From assembly GCA_937949555.1 (NCBI GenBank), contig CALEDV010000006.1, forward strand, positions 1 to 54,499: a DNA stretch of 54,499 nucleotides, read 5' to 3'. The notes beneath the pieces were generated by a model. The model was not told the DNA's origin. It ran no database searches and was given only the letters and a program-made list of their open reading frames with translations. Of this stretch, positions 16,986-26,493 are shown one piece after another (the stretch's first letter is position 1; the number at the start of each line of letters is the position of its first letter). Origin of the DNA: an uncultured bacterium. GTDB taxonomy: Bacteria; Nitrospirota; Thermodesulfovibrionia; Thermodesulfovibrionales; Dissulfurispiraceae. A program made the position numbers and the translations under genes.

Positions 16986-17126
16986 ATGTGGACCATAACA
17001 TTTCTGATAATTCTGACTATAGTAATAGGTTTAGGCGCTTACTTTCTTTTTATATGGTCCGTTAAGAGCGGTCAATATGATGATATTGAAGGACCAAAAC
17101 ACAGGATGATGGATGATGAGGACTGA
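16986..17126 (+). CDS. ccoS: cbb3 oxidase maturation protein CcoS
   Basis: A 46-codon frame directly after ccoI. One membrane segment (TFLIILTIVIGLGAYFLFIW) is followed by the family tail KSGQYDDIEGPKHRMMDDED. CcoS is required for cofactor insertion into cbb3 oxidase. The EGP-HRM-DD ending and the place after ccoI make this secure although the gene is small. It is the last gene of the operon; no clear terminator follows in the 72 bp before the convergent yjbQ. Confidence 0.93.
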   Translation: MWTITFLIILTIVIGLGAYFLFIWSVKSGQYDDIEGPKHRMMDDED

Positions 17127-17198
17127 TAGGATAAAAGATTAAATGCCCTGTAAGTTTAATTGTCTGTTGTGTGCATTGCTGGAATTTACCTTAAGTGA

Positions 17199-17591
17199 TT
17201 ATGTTATTTTGACTATCACCTTTCTATGTCTTGGTCCGTCATATTCGCAGAAGTATATAGACTGCCATGTTCCTAAAATGGGCCTCCCTTCTTCAATAAT
17301 TAAAGAAAGCGACACCCCTGTCAGGGTTGATTTTATGTGTGCCGCCGAGTTGCCCTCCTGGTGTTGATAGTCGCCCTGAAAGGGAATCAGTTTGTTCAGA
17401 GATTTAAGGATGTCCTCTTTTACTGAAGGGTCAGCCCCTTCATTGATTGTTATCCCTGCTGTGGTGTGAGGCACAAATAGGCTGCATAAGCCATCTTTGA
17501 CCGGGGACCCTGCTATTGCCTTAGCCACTTCTTCGGTTATGTCTATAAATTCAGTCCTTGACCTGCTCTTAATGTTTATAATGCTTTTCAT
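17199..17591 (-). CDS. yjbQ: YjbQ/UPF0047 family protein
   Basis: A 130-residue protein of the UPF0047 family. Diagnostic parts are FVPHTTAGITINEGADPSV, a conserved histidine in GDYQHQEGNSAAHIKS and the ending GTWQSIYFCEYDGPRHRKV. Members have weak thiamin-phosphate-synthase-like activity, but the true role is unsettled. The start overlaps the folK end by 23 bp, so it is the last gene of the gatB-dapL-folK group. Confidence 0.92.
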   Translation of the reverse strand: MKSIINIKSRSRTEFIDITEEVAKAIAGSPVKDGLCSLFVPHTTAGITINEGADPSVKEDILKSLNKLIPFQGDYQHQEGNSAAHIKSTLTGVSLSLIIEEGRPILGTWQSIYFCEYDGPRHRKVIVKIT

Positions 17592-18042
17592 TGAGTTCCT
17601 CCAGTAAGGTCTTTATATTTTTATTAAACAGGGGATGTATAAAATCTGGCGCTATCTCCACTAAGGGTTCAAGCACAAATAACCTCTTATGCATGAGAGG
17701 ATGGGGTATTGTAAGCTCAGGATAACTTACAATTTCATTGCCAAAAAAAATAATGTCGATATCTATAAGCCTTGGTCCCCACCTGGGACTCTCCTCCCTG
17801 CCCATTTCCAGTTCAATAGACTTTAGTGTAGATAGGAGTTCTCTCGCATTGAGGGCAACCTCTACCTCAAGGGCTGCATTTATAAAAGGTGGCTGCCCTT
17901 TATAGCCCCAGGGTTCGGTTTCATAAAAGGAAGACACCCCTATTGTTGATATGCCTCTGTTGGAGATTAGCTCAATTGCATGATGCAGGTTTATTATCCT
18001 GTCTCCAAGGTTTGAGCCTAAGGACAAAAAGGCCTTTGTCAA
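17569..18042 (-). CDS. folK: 2-amino-4-hydroxy-6-hydroxymethyldihydropteridine pyrophosphokinase
   Basis: HPPK transfers pyrophosphate from ATP to the pterin in folate synthesis. The 157-residue protein has the N-terminal SLGSNLGDR motif, the FYETEPWGYKGQPPFINAA substrate loop, and the signature RWGPRLIDIDIIFFG with HPLMHKRLFVLEPL. The frame begins with TTG immediately after the dapL stop; no ATG lies nearby and the family start (KAFLSLGSN) fits this position. It overlaps yjbQ at the 3' end. Confidence 0.96.
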   Translation of the reverse strand: MTKAFLSLGSNLGDRIINLHHAIELISNRGISTIGVSSFYETEPWGYKGQPPFINAALEVEVALNARELLSTLKSIELEMGREESPRWGPRLIDIDIIFFGNEIVSYPELTIPHPLMHKRLFVLEPLVEIAPDFIHPLFNKNIKTLLEELNEKHYKH

Positions 18043-19209
18043 CTAAAGAGCCCTTTTAATGCGCTCCAGAGCCTCTTTTATCCTTTCAGCAGATTGAGTC
18101 AAGGCAAATCTAATAAATCCCTCCCCAGGTGCCCCAAATCCCACACCAGGGGTTCCTAACACCCCACACTTATCAAGCAAAAGGGCTGTAAAGGCAGAGG
18201 AATCGTATCCCTTAGGCGTTTTAACCCAAAGGTAGAAGGTCGCCTCAGGGTCTGTTAAGGATAAACCTATGGCCTTCAAGCCTCCGCAAAGGATATCCCT
18301 CCTTTGTTGATATATCATTCTTATCTTTGCCAACTCCATGTCATCTGTATTGAGTGCAGTAATGGATGCCTCTTGAATTGCCTGAAAGACCCCTGAGTCA
18401 ATATTGGTCTTTATCTTGCCAAGACCGAATATTACATCCCTGTTGCCCACGGCAAACCCAATTCTCCAGCCTGTCATATTGTAGGTCTTTGAAAGGGAGT
18501 GAAATTCAATGCCCACATCCTTAGCCCCTTGAAACTCAAGAAAGCTCTTGGGCCTCTTGCCGTCGTAATAGACCTCTGAATAGGCTGCATCGTGGCAGAT
18601 GATTATATTGTAACGATTGGCAAAGTCAATGACTTTCTCAAAGAACTCCTCTGTTGCCGAGGCTGAGGTGGGATTGTTTGGATAATTGATAAACATGAGC
18701 CTTGCCCTTTTTCTTATATCCTCAGGTATTGCATCCAGATCAGGCAGAAAATTATTCTGTTCAAGCAGGGGCATTATATATGCTTCTCCGCCTGCAAATA
18801 GGGTACTTACTGGATATACAGGATATCCGGGGGAAGGCACAAGGACTATATCTCCGGGATTTATAAAGGCTAAAGGGATATGACCAATACCCTCTTTTGA
18901 CCCTATGAGGGATATGGCTTCCTTTGCTGGATCAATTTGGACATTAAACCTTCTTTTGTACCATTGGCTCACGGCCTCTCTAAAGGAAGGCATACCTTCG
19001 TAGGATGGATATCGGTGGTGGGCTGGATTGCCTGCTGCCTTTCTGAGCGCCTCCACTATATGGGCAGGGGTTGGAATGTCAGGGTCACCGATACTTAGGT
19101 CAATTAGATCAACCCCCTTTGCAAGGGCCTCTTGTTTCATCTTGTCTATGGTTGCAAATAGATAGGGAGGTAAATTCCTCACCCTGTCTGCAAGTCTTAC
19201 TTCTATCAT
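18043..19209 (-). CDS. dapL: LL-diaminopimelate aminotransferase
   Basis: A 388-residue class I/II PLP aminotransferase that makes LL-diaminopimelate directly from tetrahydrodipicolinate, a one-step route to lysine and peptidoglycan. The start RLADRVRNLPPYLFATIDKM and the motifs IDLSIGDPDIPTP and INYPNNPTSA match DapL. The PLP lysine is in HSLSKTYNMTGWRIGF. Other class I aminotransferases are the alternative, but the N-terminus favours DapL. The pathway is common in Nitrospirota and deltaproteobacteria-like groups, which supports the lineage guess. It lies 18 bp after gatB. Confidence 0.9.
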   Translation of the reverse strand: MIEVRLADRVRNLPPYLFATIDKMKQEALAKGVDLIDLSIGDPDIPTPAHIVEALRKAAGNPAHHRYPSYEGMPSFREAVSQWYKRRFNVQIDPAKEAISLIGSKEGIGHIPLAFINPGDIVLVPSPGYPVYPVSTLFAGGEAYIMPLLEQNNFLPDLDAIPEDIRKRARLMFINYPNNPTSASATEEFFEKVIDFANRYNIIICHDAAYSEVYYDGKRPKSFLEFQGAKDVGIEFHSLSKTYNMTGWRIGFAVGNRDVIFGLGKIKTNIDSGVFQAIQEASITALNTDDMELAKIRMIYQQRRDILCGGLKAIGLSLTDPEATFYLWVKTPKGYDSSAFTALLLDKCGVLGTPGVGFGAPGEGFIRFALTQSAERIKEALERIKRAL

Positions 19210-19227
19210 TCGGTATGCCTCCTTTTG

Positions 19228-20661
19228 TTATGATCTGATCAGTTTTTTCTTTAGAAGTTCATTTACCATTTGCGGGTTAGCCTTGCCTTTTGTAGCCTTC
19301 ATAACCTGTCCGGCAAAAAAACCGAACAGTTTATCTTCTCCCTTAATATACCGTTCAACCTCTTTGGGATTTGCAGCCACGATTTCATCCACAGTCTTTT
19401 CTATCTCAGAACTGTCTGATATCTGCACAAGACCCTTTTCGCGCACGATAACCTCAGCATCCTTTGCAGTTTTAAACATCTCTTGAAAGACTGTTTTTGC
19501 GATCTTTCCGCTTATGGTGCCCCTTTCAATCAATGAGAGCATCTTTACAAGATGCAGTGGTTTTATAGGGCAGTCATCTATAGTTTTATTATCTTCCTTC
19601 AAGAGCCTCATTAAATCTCCCATTATCCAGTTAGAGATAGCCTTTGGATTTCCTCCTGCTCTGACAGCCTCCTCATACCATTCGGCAAGGCGCTTATCCT
19701 CAACAAGCATCTCAGCGTCAAGGGCAGGAAGACCATAAAGATCGATAAACCTCTTATACTTGGCATCAGGGAGTTCAGGCATTTGTCGTTGTATCTCGCT
19801 AATCATCTCTTGATTGGTAATTATTGGGGTGAGGTCTGGGTCTGGGAAGTATCTATAATCATGCGCCTGTTCTTTTGAACGCATAGAGTGTGTTGTGCCG
19901 GTGGATGCATCAAAGAGCCGAGTTTCCTGCCTGATTGTGCCGCCTTCCTCAAGGAGTTTAATTTGACGCCCTATCTCGTACTCCAGCGCCTTCTCTACAA
20001 ATCTAAAGGAGTTCATGTTTTTGAGTTCCACTTTTACGCCAAATTCTTTTTGTCCTGAGGGTCTTACTGATACATTTGCATCACACCTAAGGGAACCCTG
20101 CTCCATATTGCCATCGCAAACCTCAAGATAACGGAGGATATCTCGAAGTTTGCGCATATAGGCAGAAGCCTCACGGGGAGTTCTTATGTCAGGTTCAGAC
20201 ACTATCTCCATAAGCGGCACTCCAGTTCTGTTGAAGTCCACCAGACTGTAGGGTGAAGAGCCCTCGTGTATATTCTTGCCTGCATCCTCTTCAAGGTGTA
20301 TCCTCGTGAGATTTATCCTCTTAACTGAATCATCAGTCTTTATTTCTATAAATCCTCCCTCACAGATCGGCAGCTCATACTGGCTTATTTGATAGTTCTT
20401 TGGGAGGTCAGGGTAGAAATAGTTTTTCCTCGCAAATCTACTATAAGGCGCAATAGATGCATTTACGGCGAGCCCTGTTTTGATGGCATATTGTAGAGCC
20501 TTTGCATTTAGTACTGGCAGAGAACCAGGCATGCCTGTGCATACAGGGCAGGTATGGGTGTTTGGCTCTGCTCCAAATTGGGTTGAACAACTACAGAATA
20601 TCTTTGTATCTGTTGACAACTGTGCGTGAACCTCAAGGCCAATCACTGCTTCATATTGCAT
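19228..20661 (-). CDS. gatB: Aspartyl/glutamyl-tRNA amidotransferase subunit B
   Basis: The GatB subunit of the amidotransferase that turns Glu-tRNA(Gln) and Asp-tRNA(Asn) into the amidated forms. The 477-residue length is normal. It begins [21 protein letters not shown], has the zinc-like cysteines in FCSCSTQFG and [14 protein letters not shown], the motif [11 protein letters not shown] and the C-terminal YqeY-like helical tail ending [14 protein letters not shown]. gatA and gatC are not adjacent. Its own upstream region (20662-20786) has no recognisable feature beyond AT-rich sequence. Confidence 0.97.
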   Translation of the reverse strand: MQYEAVIGLEVHAQLSTDTKIFCSCSTQFGAEPNTHTCPVCTGMPGSLPVLNAKALQYAIKTGLAVNASIAPYSRFARKNYFYPDLPKNYQISQYELPICEGGFIEIKTDDSVKRINLTRIHLEEDAGKNIHEGSSPYSLVDFNRTGVPLMEIVSEPDIRTPREASAYMRKLRDILRYLEVCDGNMEQGSLRCDANVSVRPSGQKEFGVKVELKNMNSFRFVEKALEYEIGRQIKLLEEGGTIRQETRLFDASTGTTHSMRSKEQAHDYRYFPDPDLTPIITNQEMISEIQRQMPELPDAKYKRFIDLYGLPALDAEMLVEDKRLAEWYEEAVRAGGNPKAISNWIMGDLMRLLKEDNKTIDDCPIKPLHLVKMLSLIERGTISGKIAKTVFQEMFKTAKDAEVIVREKGLVQISDSSEIEKTVDEIVAANPKEVERYIKGEDKLFGFFAGQVMKATKGKANPQMVNELLKKKLIRS

Positions 20662-20786
20662 AAAGAACCCCTTAAATGTGAGTAATGAAGTATGTTTTTG
20701 TCAAAAAAGATAGTATGCAATATAACACATAAGATGTGTATGCATACAAGCTGATAAAAAAGAAATAGGGCATGAGAGGATATATT

Positions 20787-21592
20787 TATGGTAATGTCAA
20801 AAGTTTCATGAAAAATGGGAAGTAATTATTAAAACAGTAGGGGATAGGGCTTCGTGAGCGAAAGAGGGCAAAGATGACAAGGCACAAGTAGTGAACGCCG
20901 GCGGCATTAGGAAAGGATTAGATATTTTGAATCATTGATTAAGTGGATAGAGAAGAGGACATTAGGCAGTTTTGATCATTGACAATCGGGGTACAGGCAT
21001 ATAGGCAGCAAGAAAAGACAGAAGGCAAGGGAACACTTATTTGCAAAAGAAGACTTTATGTATGATGCGTGCAAGGATAGATATACATGTCCACAGGGTG
21101 AAACATTAAGGCCTGTAGCAAGGACAAAATTCAAAAGCAAATACAGTAAGAGCGATATTGCCACATACAGAACAGAACGGGGGACATGGGAAGCCTGCCC
21201 TCTGAGAGAGAGAAATGCACAACCGATATAGAATTAGGCAGGGCCATAACAAGACAGAGGTATGAAGGGTAGCGAAGGAGGGAAAAGGAAAATGTTTGGT
21301 AGAGCCTGTGTTTGGACAGATAAAAACAAGAAAGGGATTTGGCCAATTCCTTCTGAGAGGATTAGAAAAAGTAAAGCTTCAGTGGAAGATAGTGGCAACA
21401 GCCCACAACCTGTCAAAGATTACGGCAGCGATAATGAGAAAGGAGCGGATGCTGCCGGCCTTAGGGTAAGAACTAAGGTCGGAGACATCTGTCACAATTT
21501 TTGATAAAAAGAGTTTTTTTAAACAAGGCTGTTAAATGAGTTTTTAGACAGGCTCAGTGTCTCTGTTTATAAAAACTTTTGACATTACCATA
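20787..21592 (+). mobile_element. Decayed IS1182-type insertion element with intact ends
   Basis: A perfect 20-bp inverted repeat frames the segment: TATGGTAATGTCAAAAGTTT at 20787-20806 and its reverse complement at 21573-21592. Between them are fragments of an IS1182-family transposase. The total is about 800 bp, whereas an intact IS1182-type element would be about 1.5-1.8 kb, so roughly half of the element is lost. Flanks (ATATTTAT on the left, ATATCTTTAT on the right) may be a decayed target duplication. Confidence 0.8.
21025..21469 (+). pseudogene. IS1182-type transposase remnant
   Basis: Two readable pieces of one transposase in different frames. Positions 21025-21231 give the middle part (FMYDACKDRYTCPQGETL, then ACPLRERN), which carries the C..C cysteine pattern of the family. 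Positions 21300-21469 give the C-terminus (VEPVFGQIKTRKGFGQFLLR, then VATAHNLSKI) ending in TAA. The catalytic N-terminal portion is missing or unreadable and the frame is broken, so no active enzyme is made. Confidence 0.82.
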
Positions 21593-21628
21593 TCTTTATG
21601 GAGGGGAGCTTATGTTTGGGGATAAAGG

Positions 21629-21829
21629 ATGGACAAGGCATGTAGAGACACCCAAAGACCCTTTGCCTTTAGGGTGTCAAGGGAGGATATAATCAGGTTT
21701 TCTGAGTCTTCAGCAGAACAGAGACTTACTTGGCTCCAAGAGGCAAGGGATTTTGTCCAATCGGCTCTGTCTCAACAGGACATTGAGCGTTGGTATCATC
21801 TTATCAAGGCACAAGATATTGCCCCTTAG
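21629..21829 (+). CDS. Hypothetical small protein (66 aa)
   Basis: A 66-residue frame with normal-looking composition: a basic start, then VSREDIIRFSESSAEQRLTW and a helix rich in charged residues (LQEARDFVQSAL). It reminds me of small helical proteins with an SAEERLxWLEEA core that are found widely as uncharacterised ORFs. A GGGG at 21618-21621 could serve as a weak ribosome site, while the stronger GGAGGGGAGC at 21600-21609 is placed for a different frame (ATG 21612, stopping after 26 codons). It lies just after the IS1182 remnant. No function can be given. Confidence 0.45.
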   Translation: MDKACRDTQRPFAFRVSREDIIRFSESSAEQRLTWLQEARDFVQSALSQQDIERWYHLIKAQDIAP

Positions 21830-21852
21830 GGGCCTGAGCCTTGCTTGATTGC

Positions 21853-23487
21853 CTAAGTGGTCTTAAACTTGTTGCTGTACATCTTGAGTTCTTCAGCAAT
21901 AGTATTCATAGATTGAATCTCCCGTGATAGTTCAGCCGTCATGTTCTCCATTTCTCGTGCCACAGACAGGGTCTTTTCAATATTGACTGACACATCAAGG
22001 GAGCCTGCGGAGTGTTCATGTACGGCCTCACTTATGCTTGCGACCTCTTTGTGGGCTTTTTTAATGGCATCTACAATGCCCTGAAGGTTGCTACCAACAT
22101 TTCTAATGTAGTCCGTAGCCTTTGCAACCTCATCAGAGGCCTTTGACATAGAGGTAGTTGTCCTGTCGGCCTCAGCCCTGATTGATGAGATCTTATCACC
22201 TATCTCTACCGTTGCCTTGATGGTCTTTTCTGCGAGCTTTCTTACCTCGTCGGCCACAACGGCAAATCCCCTGCCCTGTTCTCCAGCCCTGGCAGCCTCG
22301 ATGGCAGCGTTTAGGGCAAGTAGGTTTGTCTGATCGGCAATGTCTTTTATCACAGTGGCTATACCGCTTATATCTCCTACATGGTTACTTAGATTCTCTA
22401 TTAATGTAGATAACTCACTTGTGGTTTGATTGACTGCCTCAACAGTGGCTATAGCCCTATCTGCAGCCTCTTTACCTCTCTCTGCTGTATTCATGCCTTC
22501 AATGGTGCTCTCTTCGGCCCGTGAGGAGTTGTTTGATATATTGACTATGGTCTGTATCATCTTATCGGCCGATTCAGAGATCAAAGAGGTCTGCTGGAAC
22601 TGCACCTTGGTACCTTCTGAGGCCCTTTCTGACATCTTTTTTAGGACCTCTGAGGAAGCGATCACATTACTGGAGGACTTTATGAGGCTTTTTATCATAG
22701 TGTTGAAAACCGCTATAGTATCGTTCAATTTATTAGCTAAGATGCCGAACTCATCGGTGCTCTTGGGCTCAATCTTAACGGTAAGGTCCCCCTCAGCAAG
22801 GCTCTTGGCTGCCCTTTCAATACGAAGGAGGTCTCCCACAACATATTTATTGATAAACCAGAAAGAAAAGGCAAAGGCCAGGGTGAAGGTGATTAGCACA
22901 AAGATTATTACGGTTATGGTAGTGCCTTTTATCTCCATGGTGATATCCTCAAGGCTCTTTGAGAAGTCGGCCCTTGAGGTCTCTATTATCTCATTGGCCA
23001 AAGACATAAATTCCTTAGACCTCTCGGCCTGGACAGTGCCAAGTATATTCATTGCCTCATCAACCTTACCAGCTTTAACCAGTGGGATCAATTCGTTAAA
23101 GATGGTCTGTTTAAAGGGGGCCCAACTCCTTTCCATCTCAAAGACCTTGTCGCTGTACTTGCTTTGTTTTAGTTTAGATAGGTTTTCATCGCTCTTGTTA
23201 GAATACATCTGAATGACCTCTTCCTGCCTCTGCCATATATCTGGGTCCCTTGATATGGCCATCCTTAAGAAAGAGGCCCTTATGCCATTTATGTCTGATT
23301 TGAGTTCTGTAATAAGCTGGATATCTGCACTTATGATATTCATTGAATCGTAGCGATCTTTTATATGAAGAAAGTTTATGGCAATGAAGGCCAGGATCAC
23401 AAAGATCAACATGCTCATAAAGAAGTAACCACCTAACACCTTCTTCTTAACACCAATGGCAAATAGCCTGTTCACAATACCCTGCAT
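21853..23487 (-). CDS. Methyl-accepting chemotaxis protein
   Basis: A 544-residue transmembrane chemoreceptor. Membrane segments lie at about 20-40 and 188-212, with a helical periplasmic domain of four-helix-bundle type between them. HAMP (about 210-265) is followed by the signalling coiled coil with the invariant tip [20 protein letters not shown]. No C-terminal CheR/CheB pentapeptide is seen. It is the last gene of the HDOD-RsbU-STAS group, 11 bp after the STAS gene, suggesting it takes part in or is co-expressed with that pathway. The ligand is unknown. Confidence 0.95.
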   Translation of the reverse strand: MQGIVNRLFAIGVKKKVLGGYFFMSMLIFVILAFIAINFLHIKDRYDSMNIISADIQLITELKSDINGIRASFLRMAISRDPDIWQRQEEVIQMYSNKSDENLSKLKQSKYSDKVFEMERSWAPFKQTIFNELIPLVKAGKVDEAMNILGTVQAERSKEFMSLANEIIETSRADFSKSLEDITMEIKGTTITVIIFVLITFTLAFAFSFWFINKYVVGDLLRIERAAKSLAEGDLTVKIEPKSTDEFGILANKLNDTIAVFNTMIKSLIKSSSNVIASSEVLKKMSERASEGTKVQFQQTSLISESADKMIQTIVNISNNSSRAEESTIEGMNTAERGKEAADRAIATVEAVNQTTSELSTLIENLSNHVGDISGIATVIKDIADQTNLLALNAAIEAARAGEQGRGFAVVADEVRKLAEKTIKATVEIGDKISSIRAEADRTTTSMSKASDEVAKATDYIRNVGSNLQGIVDAIKKAHKEVASISEAVHEHSAGSLDVSVNIEKTLSVAREMENMTAELSREIQSMNTIAEELKMYSNKFKTT

Positions 23488-23498
23488 ATAGACCTCCT

Positions 23499-23792
23499 TT
23501 ATAACCGTTTTACATTAAAAATGTTCATCAGATTCAAGACCTCAAGCATATTGATGAGCTTTTCATTGCCTGCATATACTGTGAGTTTGATCTTATTTTC
23601 GTGTATAAGCCTTAAGAAAAAGCCTATAAGGGCAGAGCTAATAGAAGAAGATGTGGGTATTTTTACTGTTATTGATGAAATGTCGTCTTCACGCATCCTC
23701 TCGATGACCTTTTTGATCTCAAGATAGTCTCCTATGGCCTTTATCTCCCCTGTTATTGTCACCTCTGAGGGTCCTGATAATGTAACCTCCAT
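23499..23792 (-). CDS. STAS-like anti-anti-sigma protein
   Basis: A 97-residue protein with the alternating strand-helix layout of STAS domains. The segment [20 protein letters not shown] occupies the place where STAS proteins have the phosphorylated serine, and the C-terminal part ([20 protein letters not shown]) matches the final helix. It is divergent, and a conventional DSSG motif is absent. Placement between a PP2C/kinase-like protein and a chemoreceptor makes it the probable phosphorylated partner. The serine cluster TSSSISS holds the candidate phosphosites. Confidence 0.7.
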   Translation of the reverse strand: MEVTLSGPSEVTITGEIKAIGDYLEIKKVIERMREDDISSITVKIPTSSSISSALIGFFLRLIHENKIKLTVYAGNEKLINMLEVLNLMNIFNVKRL

Positions 23793-23810
23793 AAACCGCC
23801 TCCTTGGATT

Positions 23811-25502
23811 TTAATTAACAATACTTTGGTTGTCTTCTGCATACTGTTTTAAAAGGATGACCTCATTGCCCTTGTCGTTGTAATATATCTCATCAACAAT
23901 GCCCTTGACGATCTTTATGCCCCTGTAGTGCATCAGCTCTGTGTCCCTGACACTCTCTTTTATTATGGATTTGTCAAATCCCTCGCCTTCATCAAGTACC
24001 CTTAGGCATAGGAATGACCTGCCCGAGTCTCTGAAGGCCTCAAGGGTAGTGGTTATCTTTTTGTTAATGGTCTTTTCTATTTCCAGGAGGTGTTCTTCAT
24101 ACATGCCCTCTTTAACGAGCCTGTTTTTCTTTTGATAGGTTATGTTTAGGCTACCATGCTCGTAGGCATTCATTAATACCTCTGAGAGGGCGTTTATAAA
24201 CTCAACAATGAAGATAGTATCCATCGATAATTCAGTCAGAAAGTTCTCGATGTCTATGGTGAGCTGTTGCACCTCATTAAGCCTGCTGTTTATAACAAAG
24301 GTCTTTGTCCACAGGGGCTCATATTCAATCCTTTTAAGAAAGATAAAGGTGGCATCGTCCTCAGGCTCTTTCACACGACTGATAAATTTGTTAAAGAATA
24401 TGCCTTTAAAGGGCGAATCTCTAAAGTCGTCCTCAATATACGCCACATAAGAGGTATCGTAAACACCGTCACTACATATAAGCATCTTCTTGAAGCCCTT
24501 GAGTTCGTATCTGTCTATCTTATAGCCTTCAGTGAATCTCATAATGGGCAGGCTGTTGTTAGGGATCTTTAGTATCTCTCCCTCGCAGGTCTCTATAAAC
24601 AACGAGGGCATAGCGAAATTGACGACCTCTAAGGTCTCTTCCTTAAAATCAACAAATACCAACACTGCGCACAGTGCCTCATCCTGAGAGAGGTTTTTTT
24701 TTGCAAAACTAAGGAAGTCATCAATAAACCGTCCTTGATCAAAGTTGTTGGAAGACACTGCATTATCGATAAAGAAATTCATAGACGATGTCACGATAGC
24801 CGTTGTAACAAAGGCATTTAGCCCCTTACCCATAGCATCGGCTATGTATAAGAGGACATTTTTATCTCCTAACTTACGAACGGTGTAGAAGTCGCCAGAT
24901 AGGATGTCATGGGGCCTGTAGCGCATGTTTATAAGCCATTGAACCCTTTTCCCTTCGCGGTTGATCTCTAACAAATTGTAATACAGGTCGTCTTGTATAA
25001 TGTTTTGCTGTTTTTTAAAGGTGAGTTTTTGTTGAAGATTGTTGTATTTCTCTTTGTATCTCAATAACTCTGCCTCTTGTTGTATAAACTTCTGCCTCTC
25101 TACTATTACTCGCTGAATGGCAGTCTCAATGGCATTCAGTAGATTAGGAAGTTTCACTGGTTTCATCAGGAACTGGGTAACATCCATATTGATTGCATTA
25201 ACCAGAATATCGATCTCGGCGTAGGCAGTCATTACTATTACAGGCACTTTAGGTTCTATGGTCTTTATTTCCCTGATCATATCAGTTCCGTTCATTACAG
25301 GCATTATCTGATCGGTTATTACGAGGTCAATCTTGTTGTTGCGAAATATTTCGAGGCCTTCGGCGCCATTTTTTGCTGTTAATGTCTGTTTGAAGAGATC
25401 TGAAAGGGCATCTCTTAAAAAATCCAACACTGCCTCATCATCATCAACGCAGAGGACTATGCAGTTTTGGGTTATATCTTTTAGTTCTCTGAGTTTGTGC
25501 AT
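23811..25502 (-). CDS. Response regulator with SpoIIE phosphatase and RsbW-like kinase domains
   Basis: A 563-residue three-domain regulator. Residues 10-130 are a receiver (phospho-acceptor D64 in LVITDQIMP, K114 in LMKPVKLP). After a coiled linker, about 190-400 form a PP2C/SpoIIE phosphatase (HDILSGDFYTV, YIADAMGKGLNAFVTTAIV, MLICSDGVYD). About 420-555 form a GHKL ATPase like RsbW (ALSEVLMNAYEHGS, LRVLDEGEGFD). Phosphatase and antagonist-kinase activities are thus on one chain under receiver control. The natural target is the STAS protein 18 bp downstream. It overlaps the HDOD gene by 22 bp. Confidence 0.92.
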   Translation of the reverse strand: MHKLRELKDITQNCIVLCVDDDEAVLDFLRDALSDLFKQTLTAKNGAEGLEIFRNNKIDLVITDQIMPVMNGTDMIREIKTIEPKVPVIVMTAYAEIDILVNAINMDVTQFLMKPVKLPNLLNAIETAIQRVIVERQKFIQQEAELLRYKEKYNNLQQKLTFKKQQNIIQDDLYYNLLEINREGKRVQWLINMRYRPHDILSGDFYTVRKLGDKNVLLYIADAMGKGLNAFVTTAIVTSSMNFFIDNAVSSNNFDQGRFIDDFLSFAKKNLSQDEALCAVLVFVDFKEETLEVVNFAMPSLFIETCEGEILKIPNNSLPIMRFTEGYKIDRYELKGFKKMLICSDGVYDTSYVAYIEDDFRDSPFKGIFFNKFISRVKEPEDDATFIFLKRIEYEPLWTKTFVINSRLNEVQQLTIDIENFLTELSMDTIFIVEFINALSEVLMNAYEHGSLNITYQKKNRLVKEGMYEEHLLEIEKTINKKITTTLEAFRDSGRSFLCLRVLDEGEGFDKSIIKESVRDTELMHYRGIKIVKGIVDEIYYNDKGNEVILLKQYAEDNQSIVN

Positions 25503-26374
25503 AGTTCTAAATAACCTGCAATTAATGGATTGATTTGGTCCTCAGATAAGGAGAGTTCTTTCAGAGAGGTACTGTAGGTCTCTATCCAAATTTTATATAG
25601 ACGGGCAAACTCCTCAGGGGGGTAAGTAAGGGACATCTCAATGAGTTCTGAGAGGTGAAGTAAGGCACAGAGTTTTTTGACAGCAGGGTCTTTGTGAATT
25701 GATATTGATGAGTGGTGATGGAGTATTGCATCACACAGGACTCTTGGGATCTTCCATGATTTTGCCATTATATAGCCCATTATACAATGGTTTGTGTTAT
25801 ACCTATCATTTTCATAACCAGTGATGAGGTCAAACTTCTCAGAGATTGGGCGAAGGGATGTGATATCTATGGCATATCCTAAGATCTCGGCATAATCAGA
25901 GAATCTCTTCATTAGGAGTATTATCCCCGTGTCATGAAAAAGCCCGCCCATATATGCATGTTCTTCAGCCATAACACGGAGTTTCCTGGCAAGGTATCCT
26001 GATATTAAAGCCGCCTGCCTCGTGTGATCCCAAAAACGCTTTAGCGAAAGTCCGCTTTTTTGCACTATGTCTTCAAGGCTGCACAATAGGACTATGTTAT
26101 AAAAATTTCGGATACCAATGATCTGTAGGGCATGGAAGATTGAGTTTACTGCACCTTTTGAGAAAAAGGGTGAGTTTGCTATCTTTAAGACCCTTGCAGA
26201 TATGGATACATCCATTGCCACAAGATCTGCTATCTTTTTAAGATCAGCTATTTCCTTATTTGTCTCATGCAATATCTTAAGGGCAATGTCAGGCTGTGGG
26301 GGTATGCCGATGTCTCTTGCTAATGCCTGGGCCTTCTCAATATCCTCTTGATGTAGGGTTAGTTCCTCGGGCAT
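25481..26374 (-). CDS. HDOD domain signalling protein
   Basis: A 297-residue HDOD protein. The typical opening IPPQPDIALKILHETNKEIA is followed by ADLVAMDVSISARVLKIANS and FFSKGAVNSIFHALQIIGI. The HD-like motif in GGLFHDTGIILLM is partly degenerate, as usual for HDOD. These domains act in regulatory cascades, often with chemotaxis or sigma-factor switches. It is the first gene of the four-gene signalling operon, with an AAGGAG-type site before its ATG. Confidence 0.93.
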   Translation of the reverse strand: MPEELTLHQEDIEKAQALARDIGIPPQPDIALKILHETNKEIADLKKIADLVAMDVSISARVLKIANSPFFSKGAVNSIFHALQIIGIRNFYNIVLLCSLEDIVQKSGLSLKRFWDHTRQAALISGYLARKLRVMAEEHAYMGGLFHDTGIILLMKRFSDYAEILGYAIDITSLRPISEKFDLITGYENDRYNTNHCIMGYIMAKSWKIPRVLCDAILHHHSSISIHKDPAVKKLCALLHLSELIEMSLTYPPEEFARLYKIWIETYSTSLKELSLSEDQINPLIAGYLELCTNSEN

Positions 26375-26493
26375 AGTCTTATGCTCCTTAATTAAAAAGT
26401 GATTTTAAAATTAGTTGATAGTATGCAGGACTTATTTGCTTATATTTTTAAAGTCCCATCTTAAAAAGTCTACTATTATACTACAGAGTCTCT

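Noticed and set aside
21262-21504. An 80-codon plus-strand frame with ATG inside the IS1182 remnant
   Set aside because: A neighbouring frame over the same bases gives the clear transposase C-terminus (VEPVFGQIKT...), so this one is a shifted reading of a dead gene.
22430-23212. A 260-codon plus-strand frame opposite the chemoreceptor gene
   Set aside because: The sequence is the antisense of the well-conserved receptor signalling region. The serine- and leucine-rich product is a codon-bias artefact and has no family features.
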